Positions 20,249 through 27,247 of a stretch of 39,344 nucleotides of DNA are shown piece after piece. How positions within the stretch are numbered: the first letter of the stretch is position 1; every line of letters begins with the position of its first letter. The notes beneath the pieces are model-generated. The model was not told the origin of the DNA, made no database searches, and was given only the letters and a program-made list of their open reading frames with translations. The stretch covers positions 1-39,344 of the IMG/VR virus record IMGVR_UViG_3300033153_004579. One strand, given 5' to 3'. The DNA comes from a virus. The position numbers and the translations under genes are program-made.

Positions 20249-20276
20249 ATTATAGCATAATTTTTGCGTTTGTCAA
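20249..20276 (-). promoter_or_regulatory. Main leftward early promoter
   Basis: TTGACA (20276-20271), 16-bp spacer, TATAAT (20254-20249) on the - strand: both boxes match the sigma70 consensus exactly. Transcription should start near 20242, which fixes the first gene's start at 20220. Confidence 0.9.
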
Positions 20277-20365
20277 TACCTTGGGGGACTATTTTTGAGA
20301 AATTTGTATAAATTCACCAATCCGTCGGCTGCAAAAAATCCATGTATATAATGTAGCTTGACGGT

Positions 20366-20534
20366 ACCGCCAAACGTCTAGCTGGCGCCGAGGCGGTTGG
20401 GCAGACCCCAAGGAAATCGGCTGCCCACCAAATCGGAAAGCCGTCGAGTGGCGGGGCAAGCCACTATGGGCAGGTTGAAGCCAACTATAAATAGGAAGGC
20501 TCGGCGAGGCACCCCCCCGAACCCCACGGCGGGG
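20366..20534 (+). other. Run of six short hairpins in the divergent intergenic region
   Basis: Successive pairs: ACCGCC/GGCGGT (20366, 20392), TTGGG/CCCAA (20397, 20407), CGGCT/AGCCG (20418, 20439), AGTGGC/GCCACT (20447, 20460), GGTTG/CCAAC (20473, 20481), CCCC/GGGG (20522, 20531). The direct repeat AAATCGG also occurs twice. A TATAAT box lies at 20347-20352 without a clear -35. It could encode a small structured RNA or mark a replication origin. The rest of 20277-20898 holds promoters and A/T-rich leader but no gene. Confidence 0.45.
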
Positions 20535-20690
20535 TATGTGTAGCGGTTAAGGGTGTGTCTCTGTTTTTAATTTTACAAAAAAGTCACGAAATCGTTAGAA
20601 TCCGTGCAAATTAGTTTGATTTTGCCCCCGTCCGTTCTGTTTTCTGCCCTGCCCATCGCTCTATTTGCCGCTCTTTGGCGGAAAATCCAC

Positions 20691-20726
20691 TTGACAACGC
20701 CCCCAACCGTCGTGGTAGAATATAAT
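20691..20726 (+). promoter_or_regulatory. Main rightward late promoter
   Basis: TTGACA at 20691-20696, 19-bp spacer ending TGG, TAGAAT at 20716-20721 with an overlapping TATAAT at 20721-20726. It has the same geometry as the leftward promoters at 11484 and 16114 and precedes the FmdB-like gene by about 170 nt of leader. Confidence 0.7.
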
Positions 20727-20898
20727 AGGGAAGGTCTAGCTGCCACCAGATGTTGCTACCTGCCCAAGACGTTTATTTTCTGCCCACAAAATTCCCGTTT
20801 AGCTAGGCAATCGTGCCTGAAAATTTTTGTTAATTTTCGGTTAATTTTAGGTGTCAGGGCGACCCACGATACCCAAAGTCAAGTAATTCGGAGGAATT

Positions 20899-21096
20899 AT
20901 GCCCACATACATTTATAACTGCCCAAAATGTGGACAGGAAACTGAAGCAATACATGGCATGAACGAAAACCCCCAAGTTGTTTGCCAGCAGTGTGGTGCT
21001 TCGTGTGTTCGTAAGAGCATCTACACGTTCAGCTTCACTGGATTCCCCAAGGTTCCCCCGAACCACCTGCCCAAAGAGCTTGGAGGCTATTGGTAA
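20899..21096 (+). CDS. FmdB-like zinc-ribbon protein
   Basis: 65 residues, ATG at 20899 after CGGAGGAATT. MPTYIYNCPKCG, VVCQQCG (Cys8, 11, 29, 32) and the later FTGFPKV match the FmdB/CxxC putative regulatory family, a small zinc ribbon common in bacteria and phages. It opens the late operon; a transcriptional role is possible but unproven. Its stop overlaps the next start as TAATG. Confidence 0.8.
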   Translation: MPTYIYNCPKCGQETEAIHGMNENPQVVCQQCGASCVRKSIYTFSFTGFPKVPPNHLPKELGGYW

Positions 21097-21659
21097 TGCC
21101 ACGACCAAAGGGGTTCAAATACGACCCCACGAAGCACAAGAAGCCGGGAAGAAAGCCGGGGGCAACTAAAATAGCTCGTCGCATGAACGACGATAAGATT
21201 TTAGACAGCAAAGTTCGACTGTTAGAGCTTATGTCATCTGGTGAATGTCGAACGCTGTCGAGTGCCGCCGAAAAGTTGGGGCTGAATCCTACCAGAGTTC
21301 ACTGGTGGGCACAAGATGACCCAGAATTTAAGGAAATGGTCAAGCTCGCCCGTGAGGTAGCCGCCGATAAGATAGAGGAAGAATTCCAAGAGCATAAGAA
21401 TTTCATACCCAAGATGATGCTTTTGAAGGGCTACCGACCGATGTTCCGTGACAGCTACAGGACGGAGACGACTGATTCTAGGCTTTATGAACTTTTGCAG
21501 GAGTTACGTGAGCTTGGCAGGCGTTCTTCGACGAGGGCATTACCAAGCCCAGACAAATCGCAGGTGATAGATGTCTCGCCTGTCGAAGTAGAAAACAAAA
21601 CTAGCAAAGGAGAGTGTGTTAATGAGTTACTTCAGACCAGCAACATCGGTAATGATTGA
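21096..21659 (+). CDS. Probable small terminase subunit
   Basis: 187 residues from ATG at 21096 (TAATG overlap; GGAGG upstream). A basic start (MPRPKGFKYDPTKHKKPGRKPG) is followed by a helix-turn-helix (RTLSSAAEKLGLNPTRVHWWAQDDPEF), a helical middle (VKLAREVAADKIEEEFQEH) and an acidic tail. This is the layout of TerS-like DNA-recognition subunits, but TerL lies 4 kb downstream, so another DNA-binding role cannot be excluded. Confidence 0.6.
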   Translation: MPRPKGFKYDPTKHKKPGRKPGATKIARRMNDDKILDSKVRLLELMSSGECRTLSSAAEKLGLNPTRVHWWAQDDPEFKEMVKLAREVAADKIEEEFQEHKNFIPKMMLLKGYRPMFRDSYRTETTDSRLYELLQELRELGRRSSTRALPSPDKSQVIDVSPVEVENKTSKGECVNELLQTSNIGND

Positions 21660-21945
21660 CATTTCTGATGACGATGACCTCAGCACCGAAGGCGACCTAG
21701 GCGACCTGTGTGACGAGGTAGCTATTGTCATTCCTTCGTTGGATAGCTGCAACGTTAGTCTTCAGGTGAAAGACCCAGACATGGGCAACACCTACCAAGA
21801 CCTTGGCAACAACCAGACCACAATGACTACAACTGGCGGCTACACAACTACGTTTAAGCTCGGCGGCTGGCGGTACGTCAAGGTCAAAACATCGGCTGGT
21901 CAGTCTGCCGATAGAACATTCTACCTTCGGGGCATAAGATATTAA
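21622..21945 (+). CDS. Small beta-rich structural protein
   Basis: 107 residues from ATG at 21622 after AAGGAGAGTGTGTTA, overlapping the gene before by 38 bp. Contains EVAIVIPSLDSCNVSLQV and GGWRYVKVKTSAG, typical of small jelly-roll or Ig-like virion proteins (decoration or fibre-associated). First of five consecutive beta-rich genes. Confidence 0.6.
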   Translation: MSYFRPATSVMIDISDDDDLSTEGDLGDLCDEVAIVIPSLDSCNVSLQVKDPDMGNTYQDLGNNQTTMTTTGGYTTTFKLGGWRYVKVKTSAGQSADRTFYLRGIRY

Positions 21946-21957
21946 GGATGGTGCACA

Positions 21958-22521
21958 ATGGCGTTGGATATTTTTGGTAGTTGCGGTCTTGAAATTTTTG
22001 ACTGCCCAAGGACAAAGACTACTTCCTTGGTTGTGCCAGCAGATTCTCTGGGCAAGAATCCAACCAATCCTCCAGCCGTAGATGTCTATGGCATCTGCCA
22101 AGCCCTTGAATTTACAGTGGGTACAGACAAGGCATACTACAAAATTCACGTGCCTAGTAATTGGGTAAGTGGAACTGACATATTGATGTATATTCACTGG
22201 ACACGCAGTACGACTGGCAGCGACGAGTCTGGCAAAAAAGTAAAGTGGCAGGTGAAGTATCTACCAGTAGATGGAATAAGCGAAAACGTCAACTCTGGTG
22301 AGTCCACCCTTGCCGTCGAGGATACCTACGACTCTGCGAATACTAGCCAGCAGATTGCTTATCGTACTGATGCAATAACGATACCTGCGGCAGCTATTCA
22401 GGCTGGTGATTGTATCACCCTTGAGTTGATGGCAGTTACTCCTACTGGCACCGCATTGGACGAGCCAGCCTGTGTAGGCTTCAGCATAGTACAGACAGTG
22501 TACCAGCTAGTAAATAGCTAA
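21958..22521 (+). CDS. Beta-sandwich virion protein
   Basis: 187 residues, ATG at 21958 after AGGATGGTGCACA. Strand-rich (YYKIHVPSNWVSGTDILMYIHW, DCITLELMAVTP), no signal peptide or membrane segment. Resembles the beta-sandwich fibre or appendage proteins of phages; precise role unknown. Confidence 0.6.
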   Translation: MALDIFGSCGLEIFDCPRTKTTSLVVPADSLGKNPTNPPAVDVYGICQALEFTVGTDKAYYKIHVPSNWVSGTDILMYIHWTRSTTGSDESGKKVKWQVKYLPVDGISENVNSGESTLAVEDTYDSANTSQQIAYRTDAITIPAAAIQAGDCITLELMAVTPTGTALDEPACVGFSIVQTVYQLVNS

Positions 22522-22532
22522 GGAGAAGATAA

Positions 22533-22844
22533 ATGGATAATGTCACTTATAAACAGGTTGAGAGCGAGACGATAACCGTTAGTGACACGGCTGTGGGATT
22601 TACATCCGATAAGCTGACATCTGCTACTCTGTTTGCCCTTTGTTATGTTGAGGGGGCAGACATAATGATTGACTGCGCCAATACGCCGACTTCTTCGACA
22701 GGCATCCCAATAAAGAACGGGCAGTGGTTCAAAATTTGGATGGCTGATATACCAAATTTCAAAGCTATTCGCAAGGATTCCACAGATGCTACCCTGTATG
22801 TGCTTTACTACGAATTAGACAAGCAGTGGTCGGTGAACTTATGA
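22533..22844 (+). CDS. Small beta-rich structural protein
   Basis: 103 residues, ATG at 22533 after AGGAGAAGATAA. Reads like a compact beta fold (ESETITVSDTAVGFT, LFALCYVEGADIMIDC). It ends in ATGA with the next gene, so they are translationally coupled. Confidence 0.6.
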   Translation: MDNVTYKQVESETITVSDTAVGFTSDKLTSATLFALCYVEGADIMIDCANTPTSSTGIPIKNGQWFKIWMADIPNFKAIRKDSTDATLYVLYYELDKQWSVNL

Positions 22845-23404
22845 CAAATCCAATTGTAGTAACAAAGCATCCTCTAGAAGTGCTGGAAAGCTACCAGACT
22901 GGTGGCAGAATCGGCAAGTCACTCCTTGAGTGGACTTCGGACAAGCTACTGTTGGGTGCTGGCTCTGGTTCAGACCCGACGGAAATCGACGGAGACAACG
23001 CCTTCTACGGAAAGGTTTTGGTCGATACAGCCGCAAACCGCCCCGATGCAGGCACAGAGGGCAGGTGGTTTATCGCCTCAGACACTCTTGCCATTTCGTA
23101 TGACAACGGGTCGTCATGGGTTACTGTGGGCACCTTTGGCGGACAGGACGTGTCAGACTACTCCAGCCACAAGTCCGACTATTCCAACCATAAGTCAAAT
23201 GCTTCTGCCCACCACGCCAAGACCGGTAATTATGAAGTATATGCCAATACCGAAGAAGTAACCTCCGACCCCTCTGCCGACGCTGACCACTTGGGCAGAA
23301 TCATAAGGGTGCGGTCTGGCGCAGGTAACAAGACCTACGTCAAGATATGCGTTCAAAATGATGCCGATGGTTACGAATGGATACAAATTGGGGTAAGTAC
23401 ATAA
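22841..23404 (+). CDS. Tail-fibre-like protein with histidine repeats
   Basis: 187 residues from ATG at 22841 (ATGA overlap). The middle carries tandem DYSSHKS-DYSNHKS-NASAHHAK, a pattern like the metal-binding His repeats of trimeric phage fibres, followed by a C-terminal beta domain ending YEWIQIGVS. The first half resembles a fibre head or shaft domain (RWFIASDTLAISYDNGSSW). Likely part of a host-contact appendage. Confidence 0.65.
   Translation: MTNPIVVTKHPLEVLESYQTGGRIGKSLLEWTSDKLLLGAGSGSDPTEIDGDNAFYGKVLVDTAANRPDAGTEGRWFIASDTLAISYDNGSSWVTVGTFGGQDVSDYSSHKSDYSNHKSNASAHHAKTGNYEVYANTEEVTSDPSADADHLGRIIRVRSGAGNKTYVKICVQNDADGYEWIQIGVST
23156..23197 (+). repeat. Two tandem 21-bp units encoding DYS-x-HKS
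   Basis: Units at 23156-23176 and 23177-23197 differ at a few third positions only, so the peptide repeat is maintained while the DNA drifts. Confidence 0.8.
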
Positions 23405-24957
23405 TGGACGCAGAAGTTACTTCAAAGGCGGCTACAGACCCAATACTGCTAAAATCGCTGGCAAAGCAGGGTATAGATGCCCAAGAAGTAGAATTTGTCC
23501 AAGACTATGCGCCAAGATATGACCCTGTAACTGGTGCATATCGTAAGGAACATAGTCCTTACGCCAAATTCTACAGGCATCGAAAGACTAACAAACGCTT
23601 CATGGTTGTCTCTGGTCTGCCCAAGGTCAAAGCAAAGGGCAGAAAGATTGAAGCAGGCTGGTTATGGGCGAAGAACAAGTATTATTCCAAAGCTAATCTG
23701 TTTAGTGCCGTTGTTGAAGGCAGACAAATAAAGCTAACCTGCCTTTCCGACCAACCTGATGGTACTAAGAAGAACGATTCAGTAACGTGGTTGCCGCAAC
23801 TGTTCCTTAACAATGAGGAAGTTTCACCAATTGCTGAAACGGCTGTTCTGCTTGAAACCGACCCCACTAACGAGAACTACCAGCAGAATGTACTGGAATG
23901 GGATTACGGCATCTGCAGGCGTAGAGTGAGGATTATTGAAGGAAGACTGCGGGAACGGTGGGTATTTTTCAGTAATCCTTCTGGCGATGTATTAATACGG
24001 CATAATTTTAGTGGTTCGTTGAAGCCAAAATTGGGGCAGTTTGCAATCAATGATGACGAAGAATACGTGCCTAGAGACGTTTTTGACAATCCGTCGGAGT
24101 ATGACCTCAAGTATCCTGTTGAAATTAGTGCCTCTGCTACCTATTATCCCGACGCTGACCCAGAGACCACCAGCGTAGACGGTCGTGCTGCTTTTAAAGA
24201 TGATGATGGGGAATCATGGGCTACTGCTGAAGGGCACGCAGGAAGTGATGCAGAGGACGATGTAAGTTCCCAGTTTGCTGCGGGATTTCGTGCCGATGGC
24301 AATACCGATGAATGGGACAGGCTTTTTAGGGGAATATACCTCTTTGATACTTCTGGCTTGGATGACTCTTACACATTAACAGCAGTAACCTTTAGTGTAG
24401 CTGGTGGCGGCAAGTATGATGAAGGTAGTAACTCTCCTGAGGTAAACGTCTATTCATCGGCTCCTGCCAGTAATACAGCATTGGCTGCTGGTGATTACGA
24501 CTCTTTAGGCACAACTGCCTATTGTGATTCGGCTATCGCTTATGCTGACTGGACAACAGATGGTAGTTATAATGATTTCTCGTTTAACGCTACTGGCATA
24601 GCGGCAGTTTCCAAGACGGGGATAACCAAGCTAGGTCTGAGGGAAGCAAAATTTGATGTTGGTGCTGCAACCCCAACATGGGGGGCTGGAGAGAACGTTG
24701 GCTTTACAGGCTACTTCTCCGAGCAAGGAACAGGTTATCAACCGAAGCTAGTAGTTACTTATACGATACCAGAGACAACTTATGACACTATGGTTGGAAG
24801 TCCAACAAGTTGGGCATGGGAAAAATGTGACTACGACGGGGCAGAGAAGTGTCCAGTAGGCTCGGAGACAAGTTGGGCATGGGAAGCACCATCGGACGGC
24901 GGGGCAGATAAAACACCGCAGGGTTCGCCTACATCTTTTAGTTGGGGGAATGAATAA
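23404..24957 (+). CDS. Fibre-like protein with a DNRLRE-like beta domain
   Basis: 517 residues from ATG at 23404 (TAATG overlap). The N-terminal 230 residues look like a tail-attachment or shaft region. Residues about 250-470 have the pattern of DNRLRE/CBM-like adhesin domains: RGIYLFDTSGLDDSYTLTAVTF, a YNDFSFNATGI block and GTGYQPKLVVTYTI. The end has three spaced copies of GSPTSWAWE-like units. Probably a receptor-binding appendage; polysaccharide binding is inferred from the fold only. Confidence 0.7.
   Translation: MDAEVTSKAATDPILLKSLAKQGIDAQEVEFVQDYAPRYDPVTGAYRKEHSPYAKFYRHRKTNKRFMVVSGLPKVKAKGRKIEAGWLWAKNKYYSKANLFSAVVEGRQIKLTCLSDQPDGTKKNDSVTWLPQLFLNNEEVSPIAETAVLLETDPTNENYQQNVLEWDYGICRRRVRIIEGRLRERWVFFSNPSGDVLIRHNFSGSLKPKLGQFAINDDEEYVPRDVFDNPSEYDLKYPVEISASATYYPDADPETTSVDGRAAFKDDDGESWATAEGHAGSDAEDDVSSQFAAGFRADGNTDEWDRLFRGIYLFDTSGLDDSYTLTAVTFSVAGGGKYDEGSNSPEVNVYSSAPASNTALAAGDYDSLGTTAYCDSAIAYADWTTDGSYNDFSFNATGIAAVSKTGITKLGLREAKFDVGAATPTWGAGENVGFTGYFSEQGTGYQPKLVVTYTIPETTYDTMVGSPTSWAWEKCDYDGAEKCPVGSETSWAWEAPSDGGADKTPQGSPTSFSWGNE
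24787..24954 (+). repeat. Three degenerate repeats encoding (G/S)-S-P/E-T-S-W/F-x-W
   Basis: AAGTTGGGCATGGGA occurs at about 24809 and 24871, with a diverged third copy near 24938. They close the fibre-like protein, and the variable number suggests a tip that can expand or shrink. Confidence 0.65.
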
Positions 24958-24963
24958 GGACTA

Positions 24964-25392
24964 ATGAGCAAATTCTTCATAAGGGCAGAACATCTACCAA
25001 GCATAACCGAGCTTGAAACCACTGCTAACGAGCTAAATCGCTTGGTTCAACCTCTGGGCTTGCATGAACTATGCCTCTGGGACAGTCGGTACTTTTACTG
25101 TTCGCACGAGGACTGGGGCAAAGTATTCCACAAAGTGCTGCTGGATATGCCCAAATACACCAGAGAGAAGTTCGACTGTGAAAACTATGCCATGCTAACT
25201 GCGGCAAGAACATCTGAACTGTTCAAGCTCAACACCTGTGGGATTGCTGTTGGGCAGTCGCCGTTTGGCTACCACGGGTTCAACATTTTCGTGAGTGATG
25301 CTGGCTTGTTCTACCTTGAGCCGCAAACTGGGGACATCTTCAGCGTCACTGAAAATTCTGGGTACAAAGCTGAAATAGTTATCTTTGGCTAA
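24964..25392 (+). CDS. Papain/transglutaminase-like fold protein, possible endolysin
   Basis: 142 residues, ATG at 24964 after AAGGACTA. KFDCENYAML (Cys72 at a helix start), GYHGFNIFV (His104, Asn107) and LFYLEPQTGDIF give the Cys-His-acid order of papain/transglutaminase-like enzymes. It sits directly before a two-span membrane protein, the usual endolysin-holin order, and no other lysin is recognised. It may therefore cut peptidoglycan peptides, but non-lytic phage proteins of this fold also exist. Confidence 0.55.
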   Translation: MSKFFIRAEHLPSITELETTANELNRLVQPLGLHELCLWDSRYFYCSHEDWGKVFHKVLLDMPKYTREKFDCENYAMLTAARTSELFKLNTCGIAVGQSPFGYHGFNIFVSDAGLFYLEPQTGDIFSVTENSGYKAEIVIFG

Positions 25393-25406
25393 GAAAGAGG
25401 ACTTGC

Positions 25407-25613
25407 ATGAATAATGAACTTTTCAAGCTAATCACCAGACGTTATCTGGCATGGGGGTTTATCCTTATTGCCACCTTGGTAATCAGTTTCGTTGCTGTTT
25501 ACGGCGTGCTTGTCGACAGAACTGAACTGGTCACTATGGCAACTGGCGGGTTGCTCGCTGAAGTTGGGGCAGTTCTTGGTTACTACTACTCGAAGAAGAC
25601 TGCCGAGGAATAG
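25407..25613 (+). CDS. Holin-like protein with two membrane segments
   Basis: 68 residues, ATG at 25407 after AGAGGACTTGC. Hydrophobic stretches at about 15-35 and 41-61 separated by VDRTEL, with charged ends (…YYSKKTAEE). This is class II holin architecture and its place after the probable lysin supports the assignment. Confidence 0.65.
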   Translation: MNNELFKLITRRYLAWGFILIATLVISFVAVYGVLVDRTELVTMATGGLLAEVGAVLGYYYSKKTAEE

Positions 25614-25615
25614 TC

Positions 25616-26953
25616 TTGTCCACAAAAGAACAGCGTGACATAGTATTCAAGAAAATAGGATACAATCCGTCGCCAGAGCAGGACGAAATCCATAACTGCC
25701 CGTCTAGGATTCGCCTTGTAGCTGGAGGCGAGCGGGCAGGGAAATCAAAACTGTCTGCGATGGAGTCCATCGGTCGTTTCTGGGAAACCCCGCTACTTTG
25801 GCTTGTTGCGGCGGACTATAACAGAACCCGTGCAGAATTTACCTATATCTGTACTGCTCTTGGTGCTTTGGGCGTACGCTTTGAGGCATCAAAAAATGTT
25901 GACCCCGGATACATAGAGGTTGACGGCGGGGCGTTCCGAGTGGTGACAAAATCAGCCAAAGACCCCCGTACACTGGCTATGGAAGCCCCAGACGGGATAA
26001 TCGTCTGTGAAGCAAGCCAAATAAGCTACGAGGATTTCCTTCGGCTTCGGGGCAGGTTAGCCGAGAAGCGTGGCTGGATGCTACTGAGTGGAACGTTTGA
26101 AAGCTCACTTGGGTGGTATCCTGAGTTATTCCAGCTTGGACAAACCCAGAACGACATTGACCTGACTTCATTCAGCCTGCCCACGTGGACGAATCGTGCC
26201 GTTTTCCCCGGTGGTCGAGACGACCCAGAAATAAAGATGCTTGAATCGACAATGAGCCAAGAATGGTTCATGGAACGATTCGGTGGAGTGCCCTGCCCAC
26301 CAAAGGGCATAGTATTTACTGAGTTCAGCAATCGAATTCACGTCGGAAGCGGCAAAGAATACGAGTTCGACCCAACCAAAGAAGTGTTCCTGATGATTGA
26401 CCCCGGCTTTGCTACTGCCTATGCTGTTTTAGCTGCCCAAAAGCGCAACGATGAGCTTTACATAGTCGATGAAATCTACGAGCGTGGGCTGGTTACATCA
26501 GATATAATTAAGGTCTGCAAGCAACGACCTTGGTGGGACAACGTAACAGGTGGGGCTATCGACATAGCCGCCCGTCAGCATCAAGGAATGCCAGCACCAA
26601 TTGAAGTTTGGGCTAGCGAAGGCAAGAAACATCTGAGAAGCCAAAAGATTAGCGTCCGTGACAGCATTGAGGTTGTCAAGCGGTTTCTACTTGTTAATCC
26701 AGTCACGAACAAACCACTGCTGCATATTAACGCAAGATGCCAAGGGCTGATTTCTGAGATGGGAGGCTGCCCAAATCCTATTGATGGGCAGACTAAGGTC
26801 TATAAGTGGAAGACCGACAACGATGGAAACATCACCAACGAAAGTCCAGAAGATAAGAACAACCACTCATGTAAAGCACTTGCGTACGGCATAGTCAGCC
26901 TGTTTGGTTTTACTACTATTGAAAAGAGAAGACCAAAAATACGGTTCTTCTAA
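25616..26953 (+). CDS. terL: Terminase large subunit
   Basis: 445 residues from TTG at 25616; GAGGAA lies before it and no nearer ATG exists. ATPase: Walker A GGERAGKS (37-44), Walker B GIIVCEA (127-133, Glu132), coupling motif LLSGTFESSLGW (157-167). RNase H-like nuclease: FLMIDPGF (Asp262), VDEIYE (Asp285) and AIDIAAR (Asp316). It pumps DNA into the prohead through the portal and cuts it. It lies downstream of the lysis cassette and not beside the probable TerS, which is unusual. Confidence 0.93.
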   Translation: MSTKEQRDIVFKKIGYNPSPEQDEIHNCPSRIRLVAGGERAGKSKLSAMESIGRFWETPLLWLVAADYNRTRAEFTYICTALGALGVRFEASKNVDPGYIEVDGGAFRVVTKSAKDPRTLAMEAPDGIIVCEASQISYEDFLRLRGRLAEKRGWMLLSGTFESSLGWYPELFQLGQTQNDIDLTSFSLPTWTNRAVFPGGRDDPEIKMLESTMSQEWFMERFGGVPCPPKGIVFTEFSNRIHVGSGKEYEFDPTKEVFLMIDPGFATAYAVLAAQKRNDELYIVDEIYERGLVTSDIIKVCKQRPWWDNVTGGAIDIAARQHQGMPAPIEVWASEGKKHLRSQKISVRDSIEVVKRFLLVNPVTNKPLLHINARCQGLISEMGGCPNPIDGQTKVYKWKTDNDGNITNESPEDKNNHSCKALAYGIVSLFGFTTIEKRRPKIRFF

Positions 26954-26965
26954 GGAGGATTTACT

Positions 26966-27247
26966 TTGAAAACTATGTCCAAGTCTGATTTTTGCAGGCT
27001 CAGCATAAAGGAGATTAGAGACCTGATACCGTTTGAGCTAACTGCCGATGGGCACCAACTCGCAATAGTTTGCAAGCCTGAAGACGTTATAGTAGTCAGC
27101 GATTTGCATATCAGAATGAGAAACAAACTGAAGGCGCAGGAAAAGCGTGCTCGAATGGGTATGCCAAGCCCTGAAAGGGTGTCAGCAGACGAAGTTAGGA
27201 GTGAAGAGCAAAGTGGCAGTATTCACACAACCGTCTCAGATAGTTAG
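26966..27247 (+). CDS. Hypothetical protein between TerL and portal
   Basis: 93 residues from TTG at 26966, seven bases after AAGGAGG. It has a short beta-alpha core (HQLAIVCKPEDVIVVSDLHI) and a charged helix with RMRNKLKAQEKRARMG. Overlaps the portal gene start. Role unknown; small genes here often encode head-assembly accessories. Confidence 0.65.
   Translation: MKTMSKSDFCRLSIKEIRDLIPFELTADGHQLAIVCKPEDVIVVSDLHIRMRNKLKAQEKRARMGMPSPERVSADEVRSEEQSGSIHTTVSDS

Noticed and set aside
19714-20250. Start codon at 20250 for the first leftward gene
   Set aside because: The ATG overlaps the -10 box of a consensus promoter, so it would not be transcribed; ATG at 20220 with GGAGG is in the transcript.
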